A stretch of 6,109 nt of DNA from Candidatus Omnitrophota bacterium (GCA_023248095.1 JAHFFF010000106.1:1-6109), one strand, 5' to 3'; shown: positions 1 through 6,109, counted from the first letter of the stretch. The notes: generated by a model from the sequence alone, not told the origin. Made by a program: numbers and translations.

Positions 1-1058
1 GTGACGCCGGTCGCTACCAAAATGTTCCCAAGGCTGACGATCACCACATTATGACCGTTGCTGACCCCTTTGATTTCCACGTTATGATCGGAAAAGTAGT
101 ACTTGTCATCTTCGAATTGGACTTTACTGGGGTCGTTCGGTGTACCTTCTACTATCTTGGTTTCTCCCGGCAGTAAGTTGCGCCTTGTCAGTGGCGGAAG
201 ATTGTTAAGCTGGCGCCATTCATTCAAATTGTTGTCCGGGTAGTTCGGGTTGTCCGGGTCGCAGTAATAGTTGGCCAGGTTGCAAGCGCCGGGCGCTAAG
301 GGATCTTCCAGCGGCGGAAGTGACGGGAGAACCGGGTGAGAATCGGGAGACCGGCCGGGAGAAGGCTGAATAACGGGGTTTCCAGAGACTTGATCAGGGC
401 AACCCTCACCTGGATCGCCCTGGCAGTTGATCAAACCTAGATCAAGCGCCGCCAGCAGGTCGAACTCCAAGACCTTTCGCTGAACATGGGTAATGCCGGC
501 TGTACCCACTGCACGGACGGTCAGGATCAGATCCTGGTCGGTCGTTGGATCGCTGTCATCCTGATTGTCAAAGGCCCGGACGCTGTAGCTCCCCTGCGTC
601 AACGTCCCGGAAAATGGCAGATCGGTCGGAATCACCGGATCACCATTCGCAGCGATGACCGGACTGCCATTTGCCCGGACCGCCGGATTCGCCGTCGTCT
701 GGAAGGGAGGGATCACGCTGCCATTTGGATCGAGAGGATACCTCGCCACCGCTCCCCTGAGAACCGGCGTCCAGGTGAGATTGCCTGAGACAAACTGGGC
801 CTTGTATGCCGTGCGTGCCCGTTCCAACCCAGCACTAGCTAGATAAAAGGCGTTGTGGTCGTCCACTTCCTTCCAGGTAATACCTCGCTCCAAGGAATCC
901 AACTGAGAAAACCCAAGCCCGGCAATCGCCAGCACCAGGATCATGATCATCGCCACCCCCAGGATAAAGCCACCCTCCCGGCCATGGCAATCCCGATGCT
1001 CCTGTTGGGAAGATTCAGGTCCCATTTCGCAGAAAGAGATCCGTTTCCAATAACTCAT
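1..1058 (-). CDS. pilX: PilX-like minor pilin, large, 3' end beyond left edge (partial)
   Basis: The frame is open from an ATG at 1058 to the window edge, giving at least 352 residues. Start choice: ATG 1058 has GAGGA seven bases upstream; the later in-frame ATG at 1025 has no good ribosome site. A 29-residue basic/polar N-terminus is followed by a Gly-Gly and one hydrophobic helix (about residues 31-50, beginning FILGVAMIMI), then a pilin-like amphipathic stretch with YLASAGLERARTAY (72-85). This is the layout of PilX N-terminal-domain proteins. The Glu usually found five residues after the cleavage site is absent. Next come a core (about 90-200) with an Asp-rich loop DNQDDSDPTTDQD (164-176), a Pro-rich segment with cysteines (about 211-275), and a turn-rich, beta-like tail (about 318-352). 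The first 44 bases overlap pilW. Role by family: priming and tip of the pilus. PilX assignment is likely; the function of the large C-terminal part is unknown. Confidence 0.8.
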   Translation of the reverse strand, partial: MSYWKRISFCEMGPESSQQEHRDCHGREGGFILGVAMIMILVLAIAGLGFSQLDSLERGITWKEVDDHNAFYLASAGLERARTAYKAQFVSGNLTWTPVLRGAVARYPLDPNGSVIPPFQTTANPAVRANGSPVIAANGDPVIPTDLPFSGTLTQGSYSVRAFDNQDDSDPTTDQDLILTVRAVGTAGITHVQRKVLEFDLLAALDLGLINCQGDPGEGCPDQVSGNPVIQPSPGRSPDSHPVLPSLPPLEDPLAPGACNLANYYCDPDNPNYPDNNLNEWRQLNNLPPLTRRNLLPGETKIVEGTPNDPSKVQFEDDKYYFSDHNVEIKGVSNGHNVVIVSLGNILVATGV

Positions 1059-1557
1059 TCTGTAGTCCTCGATACGTAATTTGGATCCTTGCATGTACCA
1101 CCTTGTTGGGACTGACGGAAGTCATCTGGAACTGGGTCGCCCGGCTCCAAGCGCCATCGATCAATAGCGTTGTCGTCGGGATGGAACAGCCATCCGACAT
1201 CTGAACTTGCCCCCCTCCAGGTCCAATTGTCGGCCCTCCTTGGAACGAGGGGCTACAGGCTCCAGACGTAAACGTGACTTTGGCTCCGTTGAGACTGATC
1301 GTGTAGCCTGTACTCTGCCGTGCAATGTGGGCCATCGTCTTCAAAATCAGGCTCGCATCCCGTTGCACCTCCGTCTGATTCTCCCCTGAACCTCGAAACG
1401 ACTGAGCCGTGGACAGGAGTATGGTGAGGCTCAAGAAAACCATGGTGCTCATCACGATGGTGACCAGCATCTCCACCAAGGTAACACCCCATTGGCCCTC
1501 TCCCCTACGGAGATGGGGCGCGGAGCGTTTTAAGTTGTACCCGATTAAAATCATCAT
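1015..1557 (-). CDS. pilW: PilW-like minor pilin (prepilin-type N-terminal methylation protein)
   Basis: About 180 residues. The prepilin signal is clear: a basic leader ends in Gly24, then VTLVEMLVTIVMSTMVFLSL, with Glu at position +5 after the predicted cut (G24/V25). The +1 residue is Val rather than Phe or Met. The rest is the hydrophobic alpha-1 helix followed by a helical stretch (SFRGSGENQTEVQRDASLILKT is characteristic in layout, cited only in part) and a beta-rich globular domain with Cys at about 101 and 124, perhaps disulphide-bonded, flanking a Gly/Pro-rich loop (GGPTIGPGGGQ). Start: two adjacent ATGs at 1557 and 1554 and an upstream TTG at 1566 are all in frame; GGGA upstream suits 1554 or 1557. 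It overlaps the end of pilV by 53 bases and the start of the PilX-like gene by 44. In the family, PilW helps initiate pilus assembly with PilV and PilX. Some GspJ-type pseudopilins look similar, but the pilus context favours PilW. Confidence 0.78.
   Translation of the reverse strand: MMILIGYNLKRSAPHLRRGEGQWGVTLVEMLVTIVMSTMVFLSLTILLSTAQSFRGSGENQTEVQRDASLILKTMAHIARQSTGYTISLNGAKVTFTSGACSPSFQGGPTIGPGGGQVQMSDGCSIPTTTLLIDGAWSRATQFQMTSVSPNKVVHARIQITYRGLQNELLETDLFLRNGT
1066..1070 (-). promoter_or_regulatory. Ribosome binding site for the PilX-like gene
   Basis: The minus strand reads GAGGA here, seven bases before ATG 1058. It decides the start in favour of 1058 over the in-frame ATG at 1025. It lies inside pilW, so the two genes are probably translationally coupled. 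Confidence 0.6.
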
Positions 1558-2011
1558 CCGTCCCAATGTTTGCCGTAAACCAGACCTTCACGCTTAATTC
1601 CACAGCATCCAGTGTGGTCTGAGAAGTTCCCGTGGTCCGATCGTGGACCCGCTGCACCGCAATCTCCCTCTGCCCATTGAAGACACCGTTCAAGGAGATC
1701 GTGTCCGTTGTACGAGTCAGCCGCCGTGTCCATGATGTGCAGAGCACACCCGATGCAGCCGAGCAGGTCAACCAGTACTGCTGTCCATCCGCTGGATCCT
1801 CTCCAGCAATGTCAACGACATTCGCTTGCATCAACTGCTCCAACCGCTCCCGGGCACGCTCCGCCGCCGCGCGACGGTATCCTTGCTTCTGGATCCCACC
1901 CAAACCGTGGGAAAAGAAACCAAGTGCCCCAACAGCGGCCAGGGAGACGACCAGAACGCCCACCAGAACCTCTGCGAGACCTGCTCCTCTTTCCCGACAC
2001 CTCCAACTCAT
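1505..2011 (-). CDS. pilV: PilV-like minor pilin
   Basis: 168 residues from ATG 2011, the only sensible start just ahead of the prepilin signal; the frame stays open further upstream, but that stretch overlaps the pilin gene. The leader MSWRCRERG is followed by AGLAEVLVGVLVVSLAAVG, so the predicted cut is G9/A10 with Glu14 at +5. The +1 Ala and the AGLA in place of the usual FTLI are atypical. The hydrophobic helix spans about 12-33 and continues as a charged amphipathic helix (RRAAAERARERLEQLM), as in PilV. The globular part has two close cysteines (C83, C91) and ends with a beta-rich segment (ELSVKVWF). The ribosome site is weak: AGGGG lies about 14 bases before the ATG. It follows the pilin gene after 37 bp and overlaps pilW by 53 bp. 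PilV proteins are low-abundance pilins that prime assembly and can influence adhesion. A GspI-like role is the alternative. Confidence 0.75.
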   Translation of the reverse strand: MSWRCRERGAGLAEVLVGVLVVSLAAVGALGFFSHGLGGIQKQGYRRAAAERARERLEQLMQANVVDIAGEDPADGQQYWLTCSAASGVLCTSWTRRLTRTTDTISLNGVFNGQREIAVQRVHDRTTGTSQTTLDAVELSVKVWFTANIGTDDDFNRVQLKTLRAPSP

Positions 2012-2048
2012 CGCATCGGTAAATACCCCTGCATCAGTTGATTTCAGC

Positions 2049-2477
2049 CTAGCTGCAGTCGGCGGTTGTGAAAATGGTTCCAGCCGCATTCATCGAGCGA
2101 TTCACATCCGTAACCTCACCCCCAGCGGGAGCTGTTCCGGTTGTATCCCCTGTAACTCCGATGCAGTAGGCGCTATCCGATGAGGATTTGAATGTATAGT
2201 CATCATCCTCGAAGTAGTGCCCCTCTAGGTCCTTGGCACTTACCCCGATGCCTGCATCCGCTGCAGTAGTACCAACAGCTATAACCGTGTACTTTCCAAA
2301 ACGCGCATAGTTAGCCCGCATCGCTGTCCGTACCGCACCCAGACCAGCAACTGCCTCCGATGCCCTCGCCTGCACGATGCTGTCCCTCAACAGCGGGATC
2401 CCCACCGCCGCCAAAACCGCGACGATGATCACCACCACCAGCAACTCAATCAGCGTAAACCCTGATTTCCTTCCCAT
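2049..2477 (-). CDS. pilA: Major-type type IV pilin (prepilin)
   Basis: 142 residues with a textbook class III signal: six-residue leader MGRKSG, cut before Phe7, then FTLIELLVVVIIVAVLAAVG, with Glu at +5 of the mature protein. The mature protein is about 136 residues, a normal size for a T4aP pilin. The alpha-1 helix runs through ARASEAVAGLGAVRTAMRA, followed by an acidic YFEDDDY patch (88-94). Cys105 and Cys141 could close a C-terminal disulphide loop as in classical pilins. Start: ATG 2477 with AGGAGG eight bases upstream. The frame stays open back into pilC, but that extension has no meaning because the leader must be N-terminal. It lies 20 bp after pilC and 37 bp before pilV. By family it is exported, cleaved and methylated by PilD and polymerised into the fibre. 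A GspG-like pseudopilin is less likely given the adjacent pilT and cysteine pair. Confidence 0.88.
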   Translation of the reverse strand: MGRKSGFTLIELLVVVIIVAVLAAVGIPLLRDSIVQARASEAVAGLGAVRTAMRANYARFGKYTVIAVGTTAADAGIGVSAKDLEGHYFEDDDYTFKSSSDSAYCIGVTGDTTGTAPAGGEVTDVNRSMNAAGTIFTTADCS

Positions 2478-2485
2478 CTTTTCAT

Positions 2486-2491
2486 CCTCCT
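2486..2491 (-). promoter_or_regulatory. Strong Shine-Dalgarno for the pilin gene
   Basis: The minus strand reads AGGAGG, eight bases before ATG 2477, within an A-rich context in the 20-bp gap after pilC. It is the best ribosome site in the window, fitting a protein needed in large amounts. It fixes the pilin start. Confidence 0.8.
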
Positions 2492-2497
2492 TTTTAT

Positions 2498-3742
2498 TTA
2501 TCCGTGTACCGCCATGCCGAGCATGAAGATCGGCATGTACATCGCCACCACAAAGATCAGGACAAACCCTCCGATCACAACAATCAAGATGGGCTCCACC
2601 AAGGCGTTGATGGTCGTCAAGGCAGCATCCACGCGCATCTCGTAGAAGTTGGCCACCTTCTCCAGCAGGCCACTCAAGTCCCCGGTCTCCTCCCCCGCAG
2701 AGACCATGCGTATCAGCATCGGCGGGAAGACCGACTGCCGCTTCATGCTGGCCGCGATCTTGCCACCCTTTAAGATCTCCTCGCGGGAGTTCCAGATTGC
2801 CTTGGCCACAACCTTGTTGCCTGTGGTCTCCTCGACCATCTCCAGCGCCTGGTTGATCGGAACACCTGAGGAAAGCAAGATGGCGAGACTTCGGCACAGC
2901 CGGGCGACGGCTACCCGAAGGGCCAGCTCGCCCAAGACCGGCAGTTTGAGCATCGCCCGGTCCAACACCGCGCGGCCCGATGGCCGCCGGGACCAGAGGA
3001 CAAGCATCACGCTGGCTGCAAGACAGCCCCCCACAATCCACGGAAGATGGGTCAAGATGACTTGATTGACTGCAAAGACAGCCTCAGTGAGGGGCGGAAG
3101 CTTGGCCCGAAAACCGGCATAGATGCTGCGAAACTTCGGAATCAGCCAAAATGTCGCCACCCCAAGAACCACGAGGAAGAATCCGCACAGGAAGATCGGA
3201 TAGCTCAACGCCGCCTTAAACTTGCGGATGACACGATCGTAAGTCTCCAGGTAGGTCGCCAGTTGCTCGGTCACCTCGACCAGGCTCCCGCTTTCTTCCG
3301 CGGCGCCAATGAGAGAGACCACCATCGGGGAGAAGACCCGAGGGTGCTTGCGGATGCTTTGAGCCAGGCTTAATCCTTCCCACATGTTCGTAATGACCTG
3401 CGTAAGTGTTTCCTTCAGCTTCACGTGCTCCAATTCTTGCGCAATCGAGTCCAGCGCTTCGACCACCGGCAAGCCAGCGCCGACCATGGTGGAAAACTCT
3501 CTCCAGAAAACAGCCATCTCTCCCAATTGGACGGTCCCAAAGAGGTTCCAACTCCACGAAAGTCCCTTTCCTCTCTGCTTGTCTGCAGCAGCCTGAGCCT
3601 GAGCTGCCACTTCTCGAACCTCGACCACCATCAGCCCGCTGCCCTTGAGTTGGCCTAAGAGTGCCTGGCGTGTCTGGGCCTCAGCGACAGAGGTGACGCG
3701 TTGACCCTTTGGATTGCGTGAGATCACCATGAACTGCGACAT
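2498..3742 (-). CDS. pilC: Type IV pilus inner-membrane platform protein PilC (GspF family)
   Basis: 414 residues, the usual length for PilC. Two repeated T2SF domains are visible, about 75-200 and 278-402. Each carries the conserved acidic signature: GAAEESGSL (146-154) and SAGEETGDLSGLL (348-360). Membrane segments are predicted at about 181-201 (after ALSYPIF), 234-250 and 381-408 (EPILIVVIGGFV then MYMPIF). The N-terminal 60 residues form the cytoplasmic lead-in, including a short Ala/Gln-rich linker. PilC anchors the motor in the inner membrane, couples PilB and PilT to pilin entry and extraction, and contacts the alignment subcomplex. ATG 3742 is three bases after the pilT stop, with GGGGG six bases upstream inside the end of pilT, so coupling to pilT is likely. 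No defects seen. Confidence 0.95.
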   Translation of the reverse strand: MSQFMVISRNPKGQRVTSVAEAQTRQALLGQLKGSGLMVVEVREVAAQAQAAADKQRGKGLSWSWNLFGTVQLGEMAVFWREFSTMVGAGLPVVEALDSIAQELEHVKLKETLTQVITNMWEGLSLAQSIRKHPRVFSPMVVSLIGAAEESGSLVEVTEQLATYLETYDRVIRKFKAALSYPIFLCGFFLVVLGVATFWLIPKFRSIYAGFRAKLPPLTEAVFAVNQVILTHLPWIVGGCLAASVMLVLWSRRPSGRAVLDRAMLKLPVLGELALRVAVARLCRSLAILLSSGVPINQALEMVEETTGNKVVAKAIWNSREEILKGGKIAASMKRQSVFPPMLIRMVSAGEETGDLSGLLEKVANFYEMRVDAALTTINALVEPILIVVIGGFVLIFVVAMYMPIFMLGMAVHG

Positions 3743-3745
3743 CGC

Positions 3746-4855
3746 TTACCCCCGCCAGCCTCGCACCGACGCATAGGTCCCGCCGGGCATCCTGGCCACA
3801 AGCTGCTCCAGCTCCTTGTGCCGCGTGGTGAACAGCGCCGCCTGCTCCAGAGAGATCTTGCCCTCCTTGAAGAGACGCAGGAGCGAACCGTTCATGGTCG
3901 TCATTCCCTCGTCAGAGCTGGTTTGGATGACGGAGTAGATTTGCTCCAGCTCGTTCTTGCGGATCAGTTTCCGAACCGCCGTGGTAGCCTCCAGTACCTC
4001 CACCCCAAGAAGCACACCCTCACCGTCTAAACGAGGTATCAACTGCTGGACCATCACCCCAACGAGCGTCAAAGACAGCTGGACCCGAATCTGCTGTTGC
4101 TGATCGGGCGGGAAAACATCGACGATCCGGCTGATGGCCTGTGAGGCGTCTCCGGTGTGCAGGGTGGCCAGCACCAGGTGGCCGGTCTCCGCCAGCTCAA
4201 GGGCAACCTCAAAGGTCTCAGGATCGCGCATCTCCCCGATCATGATGACGTCGGGAGATTGGCGGAGGACGTGTTTGAGGGCAAGGGGAAATGTTTTGGT
4301 ATCTTGACCGACCTCCCTCTGTTCAATGGTGCAGGTCCCGTGGGGATGTACGTACTCGATGGGGTCCTCAATGGTAACGATGTGGTAGCGCTTGCGTTCA
4401 TTCAGATAGCCGATCATCGCAGCCTGTGTGGTCGATTTCCCACTACCCGTTGGGCCCGTAGTCACCAGGATGCCATGCGGGGTCATCAACCACCGCTTCA
4501 CAATCTCGGGCACACCCAACGATTCCAACGTTGGAATCTGGTGCGGGAGTCTCCGGGCCACGACGCCGACCGCCCCCCGTTGCCAGAAGAAATTGAGGCG
4601 AAACCGCGCCCGACCCTCCAATCCAAACGAGGTATCCAATTCCCGGTGCCGCTCAAATTTATTCCGTTGCTCCTCACTCAACAGCCCGTAGGTCAATCGC
4701 TGAACATCCTCGGAGGTCAGCCTTTGCTCCCCGATGGGAATCAGCTCTGCGACCTTTCGCATGATCGGCGGCTGCCCATTCGTGAGGATAAGGTCGGCGG
4801 CATTCTCCTGAATCACCAAATCCAGCAACCGCAATAGTTCTTCAGCTATCGGCAT
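3746..4855 (-). CDS. pilT: Type IV pilus retraction ATPase PilT
   Basis: 369 residues; classical PilT is about 345, and the excess is a C-terminal tail. The secretion-ATPase motifs are intact: Walker A GPTGSGKST (134-142), Asp box TIEDPIEY (161-168), Walker B region DVIMIGEMRD (202-211) and His box GHLVLATLHT (225-234). The C-terminal AVRKLIRK (293-300) followed by IYSVIQT matches the PilT retraction motif AIRNLIRE and separates it from PilB. The N-terminal domain departs from the usual ASDLH signature: here it is AADLILTNGQPP (19-30). No Cys4 zinc site is present, as expected for PilT. It acts as a cytoplasmic hexamer under PilC and drives retraction, twitching and DNA uptake. The ATG at 4855 is one base after the pilB stop, with GGTGG upstream inside pilB. 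PilU is the alternative paralogue; the neighbour pilC favours PilT. Confidence 0.93.
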   Translation of the reverse strand: MPIAEELLRLLDLVIQENAADLILTNGQPPIMRKVAELIPIGEQRLTSEDVQRLTYGLLSEEQRNKFERHRELDTSFGLEGRARFRLNFFWQRGAVGVVARRLPHQIPTLESLGVPEIVKRWLMTPHGILVTTGPTGSGKSTTQAAMIGYLNERKRYHIVTIEDPIEYVHPHGTCTIEQREVGQDTKTFPLALKHVLRQSPDVIMIGEMRDPETFEVALELAETGHLVLATLHTGDASQAISRIVDVFPPDQQQQIRVQLSLTLVGVMVQQLIPRLDGEGVLLGVEVLEATTAVRKLIRKNELEQIYSVIQTSSDEGMTTMNGSLLRLFKEGKISLEQAALFTTRHKELEQLVARMPGGTYASVRGWRG

Positions 4856-4856
4856 C

Positions 4857-6109
4857 TCATTCCACCATTTCTGATTGTGTCGCGCAGACGCTCAAGGCTT
4901 CTTCAAGCGTCGTGACACCCGCGCGAACCTTGTTGAGCGCACTTTGAAGCAGGGCCTGCAGCCCCCCCCGCACAGCCTCCTCCTTCAACTCCCCCATCGT
5001 TGCCCCAGCTGCGACAACCGCCTTGATCCGATCGTTAAAGACGAACTGCTCGTAGACCGCTACGCGCCCGAAATAGCCCGTCTGCCCGCAGTGTTTGCAG
5101 CCGGTACCCCGACGGAACTTCCACGGCTCTCCGCTCTCGGCACCTCCGACAGCCTTCAGGCGCTGCATCAATTCGGTGGGCGGCTTCCAGTCCGTTGCGC
5201 ATCCGTCGCAGATGCGCCGAAGCAGACGCTGCGCCATCACCAAGTTCAACGACGCAGTTATCAGGTAGGTCTCGATCCCGATGTCGGTGAGGCGGCTGAT
5301 GGCGGAGATGGCGTCGTTGGTGTGCAGGGTGGAAAGTACGAGGTGCCCGGTCAAGGCAGCCCGAATGCAGATCTCGGCGGTCTCCCGGTCACGAATCTCA
5401 CCGACCATCACCACATCCGGATCCTGCCGCAAGATGGCACGCAGGCCGGCCGCAAAGGTAAGCCCAATGCTTGGCTTCGCCTGAACCTGGCTGATCTTTC
5501 CGATCTGGTACTCGATCGGATCCTCCACCGTGACGATGTTTTTGGTGGAGGACTTGATGGCGTTGAGCGCCGCATAGAGGGTGGTCGTCTTTCCCGATCC
5601 CGTCGGACCCGTGAGGATGATCAGGCCGTGGGGAAGCTGGAGGGTGCGGCGAAATACCTCCAACATCTTCGGCTCAAATCCAAGAGATTCCATGTCCAAG
5701 ATTAAGCTGCCCCGATCCAGGATTCGAAGGACTAATTTTTCTCCAAAGGCGGTCGGAAGGCTCGACAACCGAACGTCGATCGTCTTGTCGAACACCTTGA
5801 ACTTGAAGCGTCCGTCCTGGGGCAGCCGCCGCTCGGCAATGTCCAGGTTTCCAAGAAGCTTGACGCGGGTGGTGATGGCACGCAGCATCTGCCGAGGGGG
5901 AGCACTGACTTCACGCAGCTGACCGTCCACCCGCAGCCGAATGGTGACTGAATGCTCCTCAGGCTCGATGTGGATGTCGCTGGCCCGCTCCTGGATGGCC
6001 CGCATGAGGAGCAGGTTGACAAATTGAATCACGGGCGCATCGGAGGCCTCGTACTTGAGCTGTTCGATCTGAACACCAGCGGCATCTTCGGTCTCAACCG
6101 TGTCGCCCT
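4857..6109 (-). CDS. pilB: Type IV pilus extension ATPase PilB, N-terminal part beyond right edge (partial)
   Basis: 416 full codons are visible and the frame is open at the window edge; family members are about 560-570 residues, so roughly the N-terminal quarter, including the MshE-type regulatory domain, is missing. A GTG at 6032 is internal: the preceding codons read EASDAP, directly continuing into the family's VIQFVN motif. Counting from the first complete codon (6107): ASDIHIEP (42-49), RLPQDGRF (94-101), Walker A GPTGSGKT (167-174), Asp box TVEDPIEY (193-200), Walker B DPDVVMVGEIRD (229-240), His box GHLVLSTLHT (254-263), and the zinc-binding Cys4 site CDGC...CKHC (C300, C303, C337, C340). 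PilB hydrolyses ATP in the cytoplasm and drives pilin polymerisation through PilC. GspE of type II secretion has the same motifs; adjacent pilT argues for PilB. An 8-G run lies near the C-terminus. Confidence 0.94.
   Translation of the reverse strand, partial: GDTVETEDAAGVQIEQLKYEASDAPVIQFVNLLLMRAIQERASDIHIEPEEHSVTIRLRVDGQLREVSAPPRQMLRAITTRVKLLGNLDIAERRLPQDGRFKFKVFDKTIDVRLSSLPTAFGEKLVLRILDRGSLILDMESLGFEPKMLEVFRRTLQLPHGLIILTGPTGSGKTTTLYAALNAIKSSTKNIVTVEDPIEYQIGKISQVQAKPSIGLTFAAGLRAILRQDPDVVMVGEIRDRETAEICIRAALTGHLVLSTLHTNDAISAISRLTDIGIETYLITASLNLVMAQRLLRRICDGCATDWKPPTELMQRLKAVGGAESGEPWKFRRGTGCKHCGQTGYFGRVAVYEQFVFNDRIKAVVAAGATMGELKEEAVRGGLQALLQSALNKVRAGVTTLEEALSVCATQSEMVE
4962..4969 (-). repeat. 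Homopolymer tract, eight G on the coding strand of pilB
   Basis: Eight C on the plus strand, read as CGG GGG GGG (Arg-Gly-Gly, visible residues 380-382) in pilB. Gain or loss of one base would shift the frame and replace the last 34 residues. It may simply reflect Gly codons in a GC-rich gene. Confidence 0.9.

Noticed and set aside
2012..2048. Possible attenuator between the pilin and pilV
   Set aside because: Only a 4-bp ATCA/TGAT stem with a 2-base loop is visible and no T-run follows on the minus strand; too weak for a terminator.
1632..2183. Plus-strand open frame across pilV and the pilin end
   Set aside because: Antisense to two prepilin genes with clear signals; no ribosome site or family similarity recognised.
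2049..2477. Conductive, Geobacter-like short e-pilin
   Set aside because: The mature protein is about 136 residues with a globular C-terminal half and a Cys pair, not the roughly 60-residue truncated form; aromatics are not unusually dense.
2478..3041. Upstream extension of the pilin frame through the end of pilC (possible fusion or frameshift product)
   Set aside because: The translation upstream of ATG 2477 has no recognisable domain, and the prepilin leader must be N-terminal; the strong ribosome site fixes the start at 2477.
4157..5705. Long plus-strand open frames opposite pilT (4157-4837) and pilB (4875-5705)
   Set aside because: They lie wholly antisense to strongly conserved ATPase genes, have low-complexity, Arg/Pro/Gln-rich translations with no family signature, and are expected from codon bias in GC-rich DNA.
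6030..6032. GTG at 6032 as the start of pilB
   Set aside because: The frame continues to the window edge and the preceding codons give the conserved lead-in to the VIQFVN motif, so the true start is outside the window.
1..6109. Type II secretion operon (gspE/F/G/I/J/K) instead of a pilus operon
   Set aside because: The presence of a true PilT with retraction motif between the extension ATPase and PilC is a pilus feature; no gspD, gspL or gspM-like gene is visible.

Overview
The window is a single, densely packed block of type IV pilus (T4P) genes, all on the minus strand, so transcription runs from the right edge to the left edge. In that direction the order is: pilB (extension ATPase, 5' part cut off by the right edge), pilT (retraction ATPase), pilC (inner-membrane platform), a major-type pilin (pilA-like), then three minor-pilin genes resembling pilV, pilW and pilX. 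The last one runs off the left edge. Every base lies in one of these seven genes or in a gap of 1, 3, 20 or 37 bp. No RNA gene, mobile element, CRISPR array or convincing terminator is visible.

The organism is a Gram-negative-type, diderm bacterium with T4aP machinery and moderately high GC (high fifties percent by eye). The order pilB-pilT-pilC next to a pilin resembles Desulfobacterota and Myxococcota, and also metagenomic Nitrospirota/Methylomirabilota-like lineages. In Geobacter and Myxococcus the two-component pair pilS/pilR sits between pilC and pilA; here pilC is followed directly by the pilin. The sequence does not allow a firm taxonomic call.

Layout by coordinate: 1-1058 large PilX-like minor pilin (at least 352 residues, 3' end missing); 1015-1557 PilW-like; 1505-2011 PilV-like; 2049-2477 major-type pilin; 2498-3742 PilC; 3746-4855 PilT; 4857-6109 PilB. 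The pilV/pilW and pilW/pilX pairs overlap by tens of bases, and pilB/pilT/pilC are nearly stop-to-start, which points to one transcript with translational coupling.

Working model: PilB and PilT power extension and retraction through PilC. The pilin forms the fibre. The PilV/W/X-like proteins prime assembly and sit at the tip, with the large PilX-like protein the best candidate for a tip-exposed, lineage-specific domain. Assembly genes such as pilMNOPQ and pilD are not in the window. The core machinery is conventional. The unusual parts are the PilX-like protein, atypical prepilin cleavage sites in the minor pilins, an 8-G tract in pilB, and the absence of a regulatory gap before the pilin.
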